DNA from: Lachnospiraceae bacterium
Lineage (GTDB): Bacteria > Bacillota > Clostridia > Lachnospirales > Lachnospiraceae
Length of the DNA: 64,000 nucleotides
Reading direction: 5' to 3'
Assembly (NCBI GenBank): GCA_024403235.1
Contig: JAKSSF010000007.1
Location: 1-64,000 of the forward strand
In this document: one piece after another, positions 26,920-37,442 of the stretch
How the letters are laid out: each line of letters starts with the position of its first letter
Position numbering within the stretch: the stretch's first letter is position 1
The notes under the pieces: generated by a model
Told to the model about the DNA's origin: nothing
Seen by the model: only the letters and a program-made list of their open reading frames with translations
Databases searched by the model: none
Made by a program: the position numbers and the translations under genes

Positions 26920-27582
26920 CTACAATCCCATCTTTTCCAGCATTTCTTTACAGGAACGCTCTGTATCTTTCCCAAATACTGCTGACCCGGCTACGATTAC
27001 ATTGGCGCCTGCCAGTAGTACTTCTTCTACATTATTTTGCTTAATGCCACCATCTACTTCCAGGTCAATTGGAAAACCGGATTCCTGAATGAGAGCTCTG
27101 GTTTCTTTGATTTTTTCTGTGGAAGCAGGAATGTAGGATTGTCCTCCAAAGCCCGGTTCTACACTCATAATCAATATCAAATCCAACAGTTCCAAATAGG
27201 GACGCATGGCTTCTACGGGTGTGCCGGGTTTAATGGATAAGCCCACCTTTTTCCCAAGCGATTTGATTTTTTCCAAAGTAGCTCGCACATCTTTGCAGGC
27301 TTCCAAGTGTACTGTAATCAAATCTGCACCACTATTGGCAAACGATTCCAAATAGCGCATGGGTTCTTCAATCATCAAATGGACATCAAAAAACAGGTTG
27401 CTTACCGGACGAATAGATTGGATAACCGGCATTCCAAAAGAAATCTGTGGCACAAACAATCCATCCATAACATCAATATGAAGATAGGTGGCGCCTGCTT
27501 TTTCTATAGCCAACAAATCCTGTTTCAATTCTGCAAAATCAGCAGACAACATGGAAGGTGATAATATTCTTTGCATAGTCAA
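26920..27582 (-). CDS. rpe: Ribulose-phosphate 3-epimerase
   Basis: TIM-barrel enzyme of 220 residues interconverting ribulose 5-phosphate and xylulose 5-phosphate. The metal and catalytic motifs are in place: SMLSADF, HIDVMDGLFVPQISFG, VHLMIEEP, MSVEPGFGGQSYIP and DGGI. It follows the two transketolase genes by 30 bp and gives the non-oxidative pentose phosphate steps in one operon. The start may be Met1 or Met3. Confidence 0.96.
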   Translation of the reverse strand: MTMQRILSPSMLSADFAELKQDLLAIEKAGATYLHIDVMDGLFVPQISFGMPVIQSIRPVSNLFFDVHLMIEEPMRYLESFANSGADLITVHLEACKDVRATLEKIKSLGKKVGLSIKPGTPVEAMRPYLELLDLILIMSVEPGFGGQSYIPASTEKIKETRALIQESGFPIDLEVDGGIKQNNVEEVLLAGANVIVAGSAVFGKDTERSCKEMLEKMGL

Positions 27583-27612
27583 CTTTTCCTTATAGGTAAA
27601 ATAGATAGGTGT

Positions 27613-28557
27613 TTATTTTGCAAGCCATTCCTTTACCTGTTCGTATACACCCTGACCGTCTAATTTATATTTTACCAACAAATCTGCTGCGGAACCGGAT
27701 TCCCCAAATACATCTCTTATACCAATACGATATACGGGTGTGGGGTAATTTTCAGAAAGAGCTTCACAAGCAGCGGCACCAAGGCCTCCAATAATGGAAT
27801 GCTCTTCCACCGTAATCACTTTACCGGTTTTCTTTGCAGATTGAATAATCAATTCTTCGTCCAAAGGTTTGATGGTATGAATGTTAATTACTTCTGCATC
27901 AATTCCCTCTGCCGCCAGCTTTTCAGCTGCCTTCAAGGAAGAATCTACCATCATGCCGGTTGCTACGATAGTAACATCCTTGCCCTCTTTTAACACTTCC
28001 CCTTTGCCAATTTCAAACGTATAATTTTCCGGGTCATGAATCACCGGTACTGCGGAACGACCGAAACGCAAGTACATTGGTCCTTCATATTCTACGGCAG
28101 CTTTTACTGCTTCCACTGCTTCTACATCATCCGCAGGATTGATAATCACCATTCCGGGAATGGAACGCATCAAAGCAATATCTTCATTACACTGATGAGA
28201 TGCACCGTCTTCTCCAACAGTAATACCGGCGTGACTGGCACCAATTTTGACATTCAAACCAGGATAACCTACAGAATTACGAATCTGCTCATAGGCTCTT
28301 CCAGCTGCAAACATGGCAAAAGAGCTGACAAAAGGAATTTTTCCACAAGCAGCCAAACCTGCTGCAATGCTTACCATGTTGGCTTCCGCTATACCGCAAT
28401 CATAGAAACGATCCGGATATGCCTTTTGAAACATACCGGTTTTAGTTGCTGCTGCCAAATCAGAATCCAATACTACGATATTAGGATTGGTGGCACCACA
28501 CTCTACTAAGGTTCTTCCATAAGAATCTCTTGTGGCAATTTTCTTTACTTCTGACAT
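27613..28557 (-). CDS. Transketolase, C-terminal subunit
   Basis: A 314-residue protein holding the pyrimidine-binding and C-terminal domains of a split transketolase. Motifs include TRDSYGRTLVECG, the ThDP glutamate region DCGIAEANMVSIAAGLA and GEDGASHQCNEDIALMRSIPG. It pairs with the N-terminal subunit encoded just upstream; the reading frames overlap by 13 bp, implying coupled translation and a 1:1 complex. DXS-like alternatives are less likely because the N-terminal partner is clearly transketolase. Confidence 0.95.
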   Translation of the reverse strand: MSEVKKIATRDSYGRTLVECGATNPNIVVLDSDLAAATKTGMFQKAYPDRFYDCGIAEANMVSIAAGLAACGKIPFVSSFAMFAAGRAYEQIRNSVGYPGLNVKIGASHAGITVGEDGASHQCNEDIALMRSIPGMVIINPADDVEAVEAVKAAVEYEGPMYLRFGRSAVPVIHDPENYTFEIGKGEVLKEGKDVTIVATGMMVDSSLKAAEKLAAEGIDAEVINIHTIKPLDEELIIQSAKKTGKVITVEEHSIIGGLGAAACEALSENYPTPVYRIGIRDVFGESGSAADLLVKYKLDGQGVYEQVKEWLAK

Positions 28558-29381
28558 AAGCTTTCTGCCTCCTTTCGCAAATCCTCCAGGGCAATGGCAA
28601 GCTCCTCATCATTAGGCGCTTTTCCATGCCAGCCTGCATTGTTCTCCATAAAGGAAACGCCTTTTCCTTTTAAAGATTTTGCAATGATGGCTGTGGGAAT
28701 ACCTTTTGTCTCTTTGGCTTCCTTCAATGCAGCTCTGATGGCATCAAAGTCATGGGCATCGATACAAATGGTATGGAAGTTGAAGGCTTCAAATTTTTTA
28801 TCAATCGGGTAAGGAGAATTTACATCCTCAATACTACCGTCAATTTGTAAATTGTTGTTATCTACAATTACAACCAGGTTATCCAGATTTTTTGCACCGG
28901 CAAACATGGCAGCTTCCCAAACCTGACCTTCCTGAATTTCACCATCTCCTAAAAGGGTATAAACCCGATAGTCTTTTTTGTCTAACTTTCCAGCCAATGC
29001 CATTCCTACTGCAGCAGAAATACCCTGTCCTAGGGAACCGGTAGACATATCTACCCCGGGAATATGATTCATATTGGGATGTCCCTGTAAATAGGAGCCC
29101 AGATGACGAAGGGTTAAAAGGTCTTCTCTGGGGAAGAACCCTCTTTCCGCTAAAACACCGTATAAACCGGGCGCTGTATGCCCTTTGGATAACACGAAAC
29201 GATCTCTATCCGGATCATCCGGATTTTTCGGATCTACCCGTAATTCTTCAAAATATAAATAGGTAAAGATATCTGCTGCGGACAAGGATCCACCGGGATG
29301 TCCGGCCTTTGCAGCATGAACCGATTTCACTATATTGGTTCGTACCTGATTGGCAATTTTCTGCAATTCTAAATTTGTCAT
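28545..29381 (-). CDS. Transketolase, N-terminal subunit
   Basis: A 278-residue ThDP-pyrophosphate-binding half of a split transketolase. Motifs: AAKAGHPGGSLSAADIFTYL, DRFVLSKGHTAPGLYGVLAE and the ThDP/Mg motif GDGEIQEGQVWEAAMFA...NLVVIVDNNNLQ. The enzyme moves two-carbon units in the pentose phosphate pathway. The start at 29381 is chosen for its AAAAAGGAG site 6 nt upstream and the typical N terminus MTNLELQKIANQVR; the open frame runs to 29435 without support. It heads the tktN-tktC-rpe(-metG) operon. Confidence 0.95.
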   Translation of the reverse strand: MTNLELQKIANQVRTNIVKSVHAAKAGHPGGSLSAADIFTYLYFEELRVDPKNPDDPDRDRFVLSKGHTAPGLYGVLAERGFFPREDLLTLRHLGSYLQGHPNMNHIPGVDMSTGSLGQGISAAVGMALAGKLDKKDYRVYTLLGDGEIQEGQVWEAAMFAGAKNLDNLVVIVDNNNLQIDGSIEDVNSPYPIDKKFEAFNFHTICIDAHDFDAIRAALKEAKETKGIPTAIIAKSLKGKGVSFMENNAGWHGKAPNDEELAIALEDLRKEAESLCQK

Positions 29382-29526
29382 TCTGTACTCCTTTTTTGAA
29401 TACTTTTTAAATTCCACAAATGGGAAACTCTCCACTCTCTAGAATACTATACTTACCAGTAAGAAACAATACTTGAAATGGGTATTCTTTCATCCAACAG
29501 TAAGATTGAACCGATAGAGAAAGTAT

Positions 29527-31026
29527 TTACTCTTCTTCGTCCGCCCAGACAATGGCTGCTTTCACTGCTCTTTTCCAGCCCTTTATCAACTTATGTTTTT
29601 TCTCTTCTTCCATTTCCGGTTGAAACTCTCTGGAAATTTGCCAGTTTTGTTTGATTTCTTCTAAATCTGCCCAGTACCCAACTGCCAAGCCTGCCAGATA
29701 AGCAGCCCCTAAAGCAGTGGTCTCAATACATGCGGGACGAATAATATGAGCACCAGTAATATCAGACTGAAACTGCATTAGAAAATCGTTTATACTGGCA
29801 CCACCGTCTACGCGCAGTTCCTTTACATGGATCTGAAAATCTTTCCCCATGGCTTCAATCAAATCATAAACCTGATAGGCAATGGATTCTACTGTGGCTC
29901 TAATAAAATGTTCTTTGGAAGTACCTCTGGTAATACCCACCGTAATACCTCTTGCATAGGGATTCCAATAAGGTGTGCCTAGTCCGGAAAAGGCCGGCAC
30001 CAGATACACGCCACCGGTATCTTCCACCTGCTCACAATACTCTGCTGTTTGTGGTGCGCTTCTTACCATGCGCATTTCATCACGAAGCCACTGTACCGCT
30101 GCCCCAGCCACAAAAACGGAGCCTTCCAGGGCATAATCTACATCATCGCTAATGGATGCTGCAATGGTTGTCACAAGCCCACAATTACTTTCTACCGGAA
30201 CATTTCCTGTATTCATCAGAAGGAAACAACCGGTACCATAGGTATTTTTCATTTCTCCTTGTTGGAAACAGCATTGTCCAAAAAGAGCCGCCTGTTGATC
30301 TCCTGCAGCACCACTAATAGGAATTTCTCCGCCAAATACATCAACGCTGGTTTTTCCATATAGAAAACTAGATGGTTTTACTTCCGGCAAAATTAAAGCC
30401 GGAATATCAAAGTAATCCAAAAGTTCCTGATCCCAACATTTTTTATGAATATCAAACAGCATAGTTCTGGATGCATTGGAATAATCCGTTACATGAACCG
30501 CCCCTTTGGTAAGATTCCAGATTAGCCAGGTATCTACCGTTCCAAAGGCCAATTCTCCTTTTTTCGCTCTTTCCTTAGCACCTTCCACATTTTCCAATAT
30601 CCAGGCAATTTTACTGGCACTAAAGTAAGCGTCGGCTACCAGACCTGTTCTTTGTTTAATCACAGAATCCATACCATCTGCTTTTACTTTTTCAATTCGA
30701 TCTGCGGTTCGTCTGCACTGCCAGACAATGGCATTATATACAGGCTCTCCTGTTTTACGATCCCACAAAATAGTAGTCTCTCGCTGATTGGTAATTCCAA
30801 TGGCAGCAATGTCCGTATAATGGGCTCTCACTTTTCCCATCGCCTCTACCGCAACAGAAAGCTGAGAAGACCAGATTTCCATAGGGTCATGCTCTACCCA
30901 ACCGGGCTTTGGAAAAATTTGCGTATATTCTTTTTGAGCACTGCTGATACTATTCCCCTTTTTATCAAACAAAATGCACCTTGAGCTGGTTGTGCCCTGA
31001 TCCAGGGCCATAATGTATTTTGACAT
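29527..31026 (-). CDS. glpK: Glycerol kinase
   Basis: FGGY-family kinase of 499 residues phosphorylating glycerol to sn-glycerol 3-phosphate. N-terminal [51 protein letters not shown] and the C-terminal [17 protein letters not shown] are the family signatures. Length matches GlpK. No glpF or glpD is next to it; the gene appears to stand alone between the tkt operon and a small membrane protein. Confidence 0.97.
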   Translation of the reverse strand: MSKYIMALDQGTTSSRCILFDKKGNSISSAQKEYTQIFPKPGWVEHDPMEIWSSQLSVAVEAMGKVRAHYTDIAAIGITNQRETTILWDRKTGEPVYNAIVWQCRRTADRIEKVKADGMDSVIKQRTGLVADAYFSASKIAWILENVEGAKERAKKGELAFGTVDTWLIWNLTKGAVHVTDYSNASRTMLFDIHKKCWDQELLDYFDIPALILPEVKPSSFLYGKTSVDVFGGEIPISGAAGDQQAALFGQCCFQQGEMKNTYGTGCFLLMNTGNVPVESNCGLVTTIAASISDDVDYALEGSVFVAGAAVQWLRDEMRMVRSAPQTAEYCEQVEDTGGVYLVPAFSGLGTPYWNPYARGITVGITRGTSKEHFIRATVESIAYQVYDLIEAMGKDFQIHVKELRVDGGASINDFLMQFQSDITGAHIIRPACIETTALGAAYLAGLAVGYWADLEEIKQNWQISREFQPEMEEEKKHKLIKGWKRAVKAAIVWADEEE

Positions 31027-31074
31027 TTGTACTCCCTCGTATAATTCTATTCCATCAAAATGTAAAATCAGAGA

Positions 31075-31353
31075 CTATTTTTTCTTATAAAAATACAATG
31101 CCCCACCAATCATGGCGCCGCCACTTAAAGCAAATACAATACCCACAATGGTCATCATCAATTTTTGATTTTCCGGTACTCCGGAGTTGAATATAATTCG
31201 GTATGCCAAAAACAGCATATAGAGTCCTGCTACAAAGTAAAGAATCGTACGGCGGGTTTCTTTTTTAGGCGCAGCCTCGTTTTCTTCCACTTCCTGCACC
31301 TCCTGTGCTTCTTGCTCTTCCGATAGGGTTTCTAATTCCTTGTTTTCTTCCAT
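31075..31353 (-). CDS. Small membrane protein, unknown function
   Basis: A 92-residue protein. Residues 1-34 are strongly acidic (many Glu, then KKETRR). Two membrane segments follow, at about 37-55 (ILYFVAGLYMLFLAYRII) and 66-88 (MMTIVGIVFALSGGAMIGGALYF), ending in KKK. It is probably a hairpin with both ends inside. I do not recognise the family. It lies 48 bp upstream of glpK on the same strand. Confidence 0.75.
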   Translation of the reverse strand: MEENKELETLSEEQEAQEVQEVEENEAAPKKETRRTILYFVAGLYMLFLAYRIIFNSGVPENQKLMMTIVGIVFALSGGAMIGGALYFYKKK

Positions 31354-31406
31354 GATTTTTCCTTTCTTAAATTTGCTTCGCTCATAAGCGTTTCGACTCG
31401 GGTAGG

Positions 31407-31433
31407 AACTTGATTTTTTTCAAAAATCAAGTT
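31407..31433. repeat. 12-bp hairpin overlapping the stop codon of the binding-protein gene
   Basis: AACTTGATTTTT and AAAAATCAAGTT are exact inverted arms around a 3-nt centre. The right arm includes two bases of the TAA stop at 31432-31434. No clear U-run follows on the minus strand, so it is a weak candidate terminator or an mRNA 3'-end stabiliser. Confidence 0.55.
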
Positions 31434-32454
31434 AATCCATAAACTCCTCCACATTTTCCGGTGTGATTTTTGTATAGGGCAAGCGAATGTATTTTCCATG
31501 CTCTAAATTACATTCCGATAAATCCTGATCCATAGCAATCAAATATGCCAAATCCAACATAGCCTTTGCCTGGCCTTCTTTATCATTATAAACAGTGGCT
31601 GCCATTTTGCCTTGTTTTACAGCTTCCAATCCTTCTTTGATTCCATCAATCCCAAAGATTACAGGCCACAATCTCTTTTCTATGTAGTTGGTTTCATAAG
31701 CATCTATGGCTCCCAAAGCCATATAATCATTGTTACTAATAATCAGTTCCGGAAATTCTTCTTGGGATAGGATTTGCAATACCTTCGTTTTGGCTTGATC
31801 TCTACTCCAGTTAGCAATGGAATAGTCTAATTTTTCCAAACCAATCTCATGGCCTTCTATGGTAGAAGTAGAGTACTCTGTCCGTACAATAGCATCCTGA
31901 TGTCCTGCTTCTCCTTCCAAAACCATATACTGTAACAGTCCATCTTCATTACGATCCATCTCCGGATGCTTTGCAAAATACTCTACTACCAATTCCCCTT
32001 CCATAATTCCGGATTCAAAGGCTCTGGCACCAACATAGTAAAGTTTTTCAAAGCGTTCCAAATCCTCTTCTACCAACTCTCTATTAAAGAAGATAATGGG
32101 AATATCATTTTCTTTTGCTGTATCAATGATAACACTAGGATCCGTTCTATCCACCAGATTGACGCAGATTACATCATATCCACTGTTTATCATGGATTTT
32201 ACCTGTTTATTCTGGGTAGACTGGCTGCCTGCCGCATTCATAATCTCTACATTGATGGTTTTACCGGTTTCTGTACTTTTAGCAGTAGCATACTCTTTAA
32301 ACTTATTGGTCAAAGCCGCAATATAAGCATCATACTGATCATATAGCGTAACCCCTATTTTAATGGTTTTCTTCTCTTCTACTTTTTTCGTCCCACAACC
32401 TGTAAGAAGCAATAGTAAAAGCAGGAGAAGAAGACTTCTCTTACCTATTTTCAT
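31432..32454 (-). CDS. Galactose/methylgalactoside-type periplasmic binding lipoprotein
   Basis: A 340-residue lipoprotein of the MglB/type-I periplasmic binding family. The signal is MKIGKRSLLLLL...LLTGC, with the lipidated Cys near residue 20. The body starts IKIGVTLYDQYDAYIAAL and has a sugar-hinge pattern SNNDYMALGAIDAYE. It follows the kinase/regulator/binding-protein cluster, not the transporter, so it may be a sensor partner or an alternative Mgl receptor. The start at 32454 is chosen for GGAG 6 nt upstream and a compact signal peptide; a GTG at 32490 abutting the previous gene is possible but lacks a good site. Confidence 0.82.
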   Translation of the reverse strand: MKIGKRSLLLLLLLLLLTGCGTKKVEEKKTIKIGVTLYDQYDAYIAALTNKFKEYATAKSTETGKTINVEIMNAAGSQSTQNKQVKSMINSGYDVICVNLVDRTDPSVIIDTAKENDIPIIFFNRELVEEDLERFEKLYYVGARAFESGIMEGELVVEYFAKHPEMDRNEDGLLQYMVLEGEAGHQDAIVRTEYSTSTIEGHEIGLEKLDYSIANWSRDQAKTKVLQILSQEEFPELIISNNDYMALGAIDAYETNYIEKRLWPVIFGIDGIKEGLEAVKQGKMAATVYNDKEGQAKAMLDLAYLIAMDQDLSECNLEHGKYIRLPYTKITPENVEEFMD

Positions 32455-32489
32455 CATTGTCTCCATTTGTCTGCAAACTTCTTTTTTCA

Positions 32490-33443
32490 CTACTGTACCA
32501 GCGGGAATAATATCTTTTGGTATTCTTCCTCGTACATGTTTTCTTCTCCAATACTGTAAGAATCAATTCTTTGATTGGTTTTCTGATTTCCATAGTCAAT
32601 CATTTTTCGAATATTTTCTATACTCATATATCCCATATTGAAATCATTATTTAATACCAAATGATCTACCACTTGTCTATCCAGATAATATACCGCTTTT
32701 TCGGAATAACCGATACCAAACAAATCCGTTTTCTTTTCTTTTTTCAATTCTAACAGGGAATCAATGGTCGCTTCTGTAGAAATATTGTCTAAGGCAATAA
32801 TAATATCTACAGGGTCCTGTTCCACCAAATCGGAGAGAAAATAAATATTATTTTTTCTCCAGGAAAGAGAGATTTCTTTTTCCCGAAAATAATCCTCTAA
32901 TAATTTTTTTCTCTGTTTGAGAGCAAATTGATAGGGTACAGACTGTACAATACCTATCTTTTTCTCCATCAGTTTCTCTCCATACTTTTCTTCCAAAGCA
33001 GTGGTTAACTGAGAAATCAAAGTAGCATCATCCGTAAGCACAGAAGAATATACATCCCCCGGTTCAATGTCTGACTGGATTAAAACCAGAGAAACACTTC
33101 TACCTACTTCTTCTATAAACTCTACCATGCCTCTGTCGTCTACCGGTTCAAACACAATGCCTTTGGCACCCAGTTCAATTTCTCTTCGCATCAAAGAAAT
33201 TAAGTCTTTGGCAGAGGATAAATTCTCTGTAGAAATAATATTTAAGGAAATCTGGTAATTTAGAGCCGCCTGCTCCATACCTTCTCGCATGGCATTCCAG
33301 CGATCGTTTGTACTGTCACTTACAATCACGGAAACAGGCACTTTTTCCTCCGGGGTAATACCAGATAACATCTGATAGGAAGAAAATACCATAACAATAA
33401 ACAATACAGAAAAGAGGATTGTAATATAGCGTCTATTACTCAT
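32490..33443 (-). CDS. Membrane-anchored sugar-binding protein of the two-component system
   Basis: A 317-residue protein with an N-terminal hydrophobic anchor (about 7-25) without a lipobox, followed by a periplasmic type-I binding fold (VPVSVIVSDSTNDRWNAMRE; ELGAKGIVFEPVDDRGM; DIIIALDNISTEATIDSL). It overlaps the histidine kinase by 4 bp. In similar loci such proteins bind sugar and pass the signal to the kinase, as known for ChvE/VirA-like and XylF/LytS pairs. That role is inference here. Sugar unknown, probably galactose-related by context. Confidence 0.85.
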   Translation of the reverse strand: MSNRRYITILFSVLFIVMVFSSYQMLSGITPEEKVPVSVIVSDSTNDRWNAMREGMEQAALNYQISLNIISTENLSSAKDLISLMRREIELGAKGIVFEPVDDRGMVEFIEEVGRSVSLVLIQSDIEPGDVYSSVLTDDATLISQLTTALEEKYGEKLMEKKIGIVQSVPYQFALKQRKKLLEDYFREKEISLSWRKNNIYFLSDLVEQDPVDIIIALDNISTEATIDSLLELKKEKKTDLFGIGYSEKAVYYLDRQVVDHLVLNNDFNMGYMSIENIRKMIDYGNQKTNQRIDSYSIGEENMYEEEYQKILFPLVQ

Positions 33444-35281
33444 AGGCGTACCTCCTTTTCCGAATTCTTTTCCTGATAAAGCACAAAGGGCAAATGAATT
33501 TTGACGCTGGTTCCTTCATCCGGAATACTATCAATAATCAATCCATAGGCTTCTCCAAAACGCAACTGGATTCGCTTATGCACATTGATTAACCCCACTC
33601 CGGATCCTTTTTTATGAACACGATTATTCTCTGTCAGGAGAACCTTTACGGTTTCTTCCGGCATGCCTAAGCCGTTATCTTTGATTTCAATAAAAACATC
33701 ATCCTGTTCTTTTCTTCCTGTGATGTGAATTTCTCCATCCCCATCCATAGTTTCTGCAGCATAATAAATGGCATTTTCCAAAATAGGTTGAATCACAAGT
33801 TTTACGATACTACCACTCAAAATCTCAGGATCAATATGGAAAAACACCTCGAATTTATCCTTATAACGAACCTTCTGAATGTTCATGTAATTCTTGGCAT
33901 GCTTCAATTCATCTTCAATAGAGATAACGGATTTTCCCTTACTCAAACTAATACGGAACAGGCTGGCCAACTGGGTAATCATAAATACTGCATCCTTGTA
34001 CTGCTCCCCTTCAATCATCCATACGATGGAATCCAATGTATTATATAAGAAATGGGGGTTAATCTGAGACTGGAGGGCATCCAGTTCTGATTTTCGTTTT
34101 TCTTCCTGCTCCTGTAAGAAACTATCATTCAGTTCTCGAAGCTTATGTGCTGTTTCTTTTAGCGTATTTCCCAGATATTCTACCTCACTACCACCACCAA
34201 TATAAATATCCTGATCGATGGTACCATTGTCTGTAATTTGAATAGAATCTGTTAATTTTTTTAGTGGTCCCGTGATACGAATGGAAATTAACTGGTTTAA
34301 TAGTAACATGGTTAACATAATTACTGTAATCAGAGTGACCAGAAAATATCTGGTATTATAAACGCCTACAGCAGAAGAAGTTTTGGGCGTGATACAAATA
34401 ATTTTCCAACCTGTATAACTGACCGTTTTCACAGAAACAATTCTGTTTTCCTCCTGGAAGACCTCTTCAAAGGAACCATCCTTTTGTTTTACATGGTACA
34501 GATTATTTTCTTCAAATAACTGAGAATAGATAAGATTTTGCTTTGGATGATAGATAATCTCTCCATTATTATCCATCAAATAAATATAGCCTTCCTGGCG
34601 CTCTTCATTGACACTATCAAACATTTGCTCAATGCTGGAATAATTCATATCAATCAGAAGCACACCCAGAGTACTCTTACCATTTCTGGTCAATTCTACC
34701 GCACGGCTCAAAGAAATAACCCAGTAATATCTGTAGGTTGTATTGTCAAAAATATTTTGTACATGAGGGGTAGAGAAATGAAAGTTTTCCATTTCCACTA
34801 AGGCATTATGAAACCATGGCTGTTCCTTTACTTTGGCATTATTTTTCTCCGTCGCAATGGGCACCGAAGTGATCAAATCACCATTGTTGTAAAAACAAGC
34901 AATATTTACCAGATTATCTTTATTCGCGTCATACAAAAGATTCATCTCATTATCGATAGACTCTCTTCCTAAGTCACTTTCTTTGATAACACTATAATAC
35001 ATGGTGTCAGATATGAGACGCATATTTTTCAGATAATTTTCCAGATTCATGGAAGTTTGGTCCAAAATTTGCTCTGCATTCTGTGTTTCCTTTTCTTCCA
35101 TTCGATTGTTGAATAGGTTATACAGAATTACGGTTAAAAACAGCATTCCCAGAATAGTTAAGAGAGAGAAGGACAAAGTAATGGTAGTCTGAATAGACTG
35201 CCCGGAGCCTTCGAAAGGAAAACGAAATCTATATTTTTTTTCTTTTTTATTCTGTATAGATGGGGTTTTCTTTTGATTCAT
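33440..35281 (-). CDS. Sensor histidine kinase, YesM/LytS type
   Basis: A 613-residue membrane kinase. TM1 is at about 35-56, an extracytoplasmic Cache-like domain at 57-308, TM2 at 310-333 and HAMP at 334-386. The His_kinase domain follows with phospho-acceptor His410 in SQINPHFLYNTLD, and a HATPase domain with N-box ILENAIYYA and G-boxes DNGLGM and GSGVGL. It is encoded between the response regulator and two binding proteins and would phosphorylate the regulator at 35360-36970. Confidence 0.95.
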   Translation of the reverse strand: MNQKKTPSIQNKKEKKYRFRFPFEGSGQSIQTTITLSFSLLTILGMLFLTVILYNLFNNRMEEKETQNAEQILDQTSMNLENYLKNMRLISDTMYYSVIKESDLGRESIDNEMNLLYDANKDNLVNIACFYNNGDLITSVPIATEKNNAKVKEQPWFHNALVEMENFHFSTPHVQNIFDNTTYRYYWVISLSRAVELTRNGKSTLGVLLIDMNYSSIEQMFDSVNEERQEGYIYLMDNNGEIIYHPKQNLIYSQLFEENNLYHVKQKDGSFEEVFQEENRIVSVKTVSYTGWKIICITPKTSSAVGVYNTRYFLVTLITVIMLTMLLLNQLISIRITGPLKKLTDSIQITDNGTIDQDIYIGGGSEVEYLGNTLKETAHKLRELNDSFLQEQEEKRKSELDALQSQINPHFLYNTLDSIVWMIEGEQYKDAVFMITQLASLFRISLSKGKSVISIEDELKHAKNYMNIQKVRYKDKFEVFFHIDPEILSGSIVKLVIQPILENAIYYAAETMDGDGEIHITGRKEQDDVFIEIKDNGLGMPEETVKVLLTENNRVHKKGSGVGLINVHKRIQLRFGEAYGLIIDSIPDEGTSVKIHLPFVLYQEKNSEKEVRL

Positions 35282-35359
35282 TGGTTGTCTCCAAATGATT
35301 GCAAACTGATTGCAGATTTGAAATCATTCATGCAGTTTGTTATTTTTTCAAACTTCCCC

Positions 35360-36970
35360 TTAATTAGAGTTTCCTCTATATTTAGAAGGGGATATACCAA
35401 ACTGTTTTTTAAATACATAACTGAAATAATTGGGATCTGCATATCCAATTTTATCTGCAATGGAATAGGTCTTTTCGTCTGTGGTTTCTAACAATTTTAT
35501 GGCCTGTTCCATACGATAATCGGTGAGATAATTGATAAAGGTTTTACCGGTTGCTTTTTTAAACATGGTAGAAAAATAAGCAGTAGATACATTCAAAAAG
35601 TTACATACAGAATCTACTGTAATATTTTTATCTGCATAATTTTCTTTTACATATTCTTCTGCTTTTGTCACAAAAGATCTGCCACTTTCTGATCGTTTTG
35701 TCTCTAACATATCAGATAGTTTGTTGCAAAGTGTCAGGAAAAGCTCTCTCAATTCTTCTGTGGATTCCGCCTGTACAACCAAAGAAAAAATATCACTGTT
35801 TCCTTCCAGGATTTTACTCAAATCAATTTGATAGGAGGAAGCAAAATTAAAAATTTCTATCAACAATTTCATAATAATGATTTGATAATTCTGCACACCC
35901 AGGCGAGATTCTTCTAAAAGAGCACAGAATTCTTCCACAGAAGTCTGTACCCGCTCTTTATTTTCCAGTTTCAAATTCCGGATAATGCTGGCAATGGCAC
36001 CATCTTCCCAATTCTCTCCGTAAGGCATAGAATGGGTTTCGATTTCAGCAATGTTTATGGCTCTCATATTTCCATAGAATACACGATAACTGAGGGCGTT
36101 TTTTGCCCCTTTATAGGATTGCTGTAATGTCCCTAAATCATCGCAAATGTAACCTATACCTGCGGTTACCGTAGCCTTGCATATGCGCTTTGCCATTTTA
36201 CAAATAGTATCAAAGGTATCTGTTAGGATATGGATATCACTTTCCTGATTAAGCCGTACAATCACCAGGATATCTCCCATATAAGAAATCAGTTTGTGTT
36301 CCCATTTCCCTTGCAATTGCTCCTGCACAAGTTTTTCTACAGACACAGACAATAGGAATGGAGCAATTTCCATCTCTTCTCCATTTTTACTACTATAACT
36401 AATCTTTAAGTCTACCGTTACATAGTATGGACTCTGAAAATCAATCTGATAATCACTGATATATTTTGAGATAGTTTCCTGAGACATTTTTCCTTCTAAG
36501 AGGGAAATATAAAAGTTTTCCTGTAAAAGAGGAAGACTTTTTAGATAGTATTCCTGCAAGGTATCAATGTTTCGCTTCTCATCTAATTCCTTATCCAAAG
36601 TGACTTTGATTCGTTCAAAGACGGAACGCAGCTCTTCTGAATCAATGGGTTTTAAAATATATTCCTCTGCCTCTAATTTAATCGCTTCTTTTGCAAATTC
36701 AAAATCATCAAATCCGGAAAAGATAATCACTTTAATATTGGGATTTAATTCTTTCAGTTTGCGGCACAAAGTAAGACCATCCATGTAGGGCATCTTAATA
36801 TCTGTCATTACCACATCGGGCTGTAATTCATCTGCTTTTTCTAAGGCCTCCACACCATTTCTGGCATAGCCATCGATGGAAAAGCCCATCTCTTCCCAAT
36901 TTAGTTTTTTCATCATAACCTGGAATACAAATTCCTCGTCATCAACCAGCAATACAGAATATCGATTCAT
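35360..36970 (-). CDS. AraC-type response regulator, YesN family
   Basis: A 536-residue regulator. The receiver domain is at 1-120, with phospho-Asp57 in VVMTDIKMPYMDG and acidic pocket VDDEE. A central region of about 300 residues of unknown function follows, then a C-terminal AraC DNA-binding domain (about 435-536) with two helix-turn-helices (ITVDSVCNFLNVSTAYFSTM and YSIADKIGYADPNYFSYVFK). It is the first gene of the cluster RR-HK-binding proteins. Likely targets are the mgl genes next door; AraC regulators often bind direct repeats about 21 bp apart, and such a repeat exists at 43859-43890. Confidence 0.95.
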   Translation of the reverse strand: MNRYSVLLVDDEEFVFQVMMKKLNWEEMGFSIDGYARNGVEALEKADELQPDVVMTDIKMPYMDGLTLCRKLKELNPNIKVIIFSGFDDFEFAKEAIKLEAEEYILKPIDSEELRSVFERIKVTLDKELDEKRNIDTLQEYYLKSLPLLQENFYISLLEGKMSQETISKYISDYQIDFQSPYYVTVDLKISYSSKNGEEMEIAPFLLSVSVEKLVQEQLQGKWEHKLISYMGDILVIVRLNQESDIHILTDTFDTICKMAKRICKATVTAGIGYICDDLGTLQQSYKGAKNALSYRVFYGNMRAINIAEIETHSMPYGENWEDGAIASIIRNLKLENKERVQTSVEEFCALLEESRLGVQNYQIIIMKLLIEIFNFASSYQIDLSKILEGNSDIFSLVVQAESTEELRELFLTLCNKLSDMLETKRSESGRSFVTKAEEYVKENYADKNITVDSVCNFLNVSTAYFSTMFKKATGKTFINYLTDYRMEQAIKLLETTDEKTYSIADKIGYADPNYFSYVFKKQFGISPSKYRGNSN

Positions 36971-36987
36971 ATTTTTTCTCCAAGGGT

Positions 36988-37308
36988 TTATTGTAAAGGA
37001 CCATATTTATCATTCATTCTTTTCCACAAAACACCAAATACCACAACCCAGCCAATGGAAAACATAACTGCAATGGTTACATCATAGAATAAAAGTACCA
37101 CCATAAGCAGTGCTCCTAAAGATAAAAATAATAAGAGTTTGCCACCTTCCATAGCATACTTCTCTGCATTTTTCAAAATACCCTTATTATATTTCCCTTG
37201 TAAATTTCTGGGATTTTTACTCAAAATCAAATTTAATCCATATACAAAACTGATAGCAGACACAATGATAGGTGCCCAGGTAAGTTGCATAATACTTTCT
37301 ACTGACAT
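36988..37308 (-). CDS. Small membrane protein, unknown function
   Basis: A 106-residue protein with about three membrane segments (10-30; 55-72; 75-95) and a basic loop KNPRNLQGKYNKGILKNAEKY between the first two. I do not recognise a family. It begins about 135 bp past the mglC terminator and ends 18 bp before the response regulator gene, so it may be the first gene of the regulator transcript. Confidence 0.75.
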   Translation of the reverse strand: MSVESIMQLTWAPIIVSAISFVYGLNLILSKNPRNLQGKYNKGILKNAEKYAMEGGKLLLFLSLGALLMVVLLFYDVTIAVMFSIGWVVVFGVLWKRMNDKYGPLQ

Positions 37309-37442
37309 TTTTATTCCTCTTTTTCTATAAACTATAGTATTTTCTTAATTGCAAAACAGCATATAAATCTCCTATGTTAGCGTAACAAGATATCTGAGGA
37401 TTGTCAAATTTGATGGAGTTTGTTTGGTCATTGACATCAAAA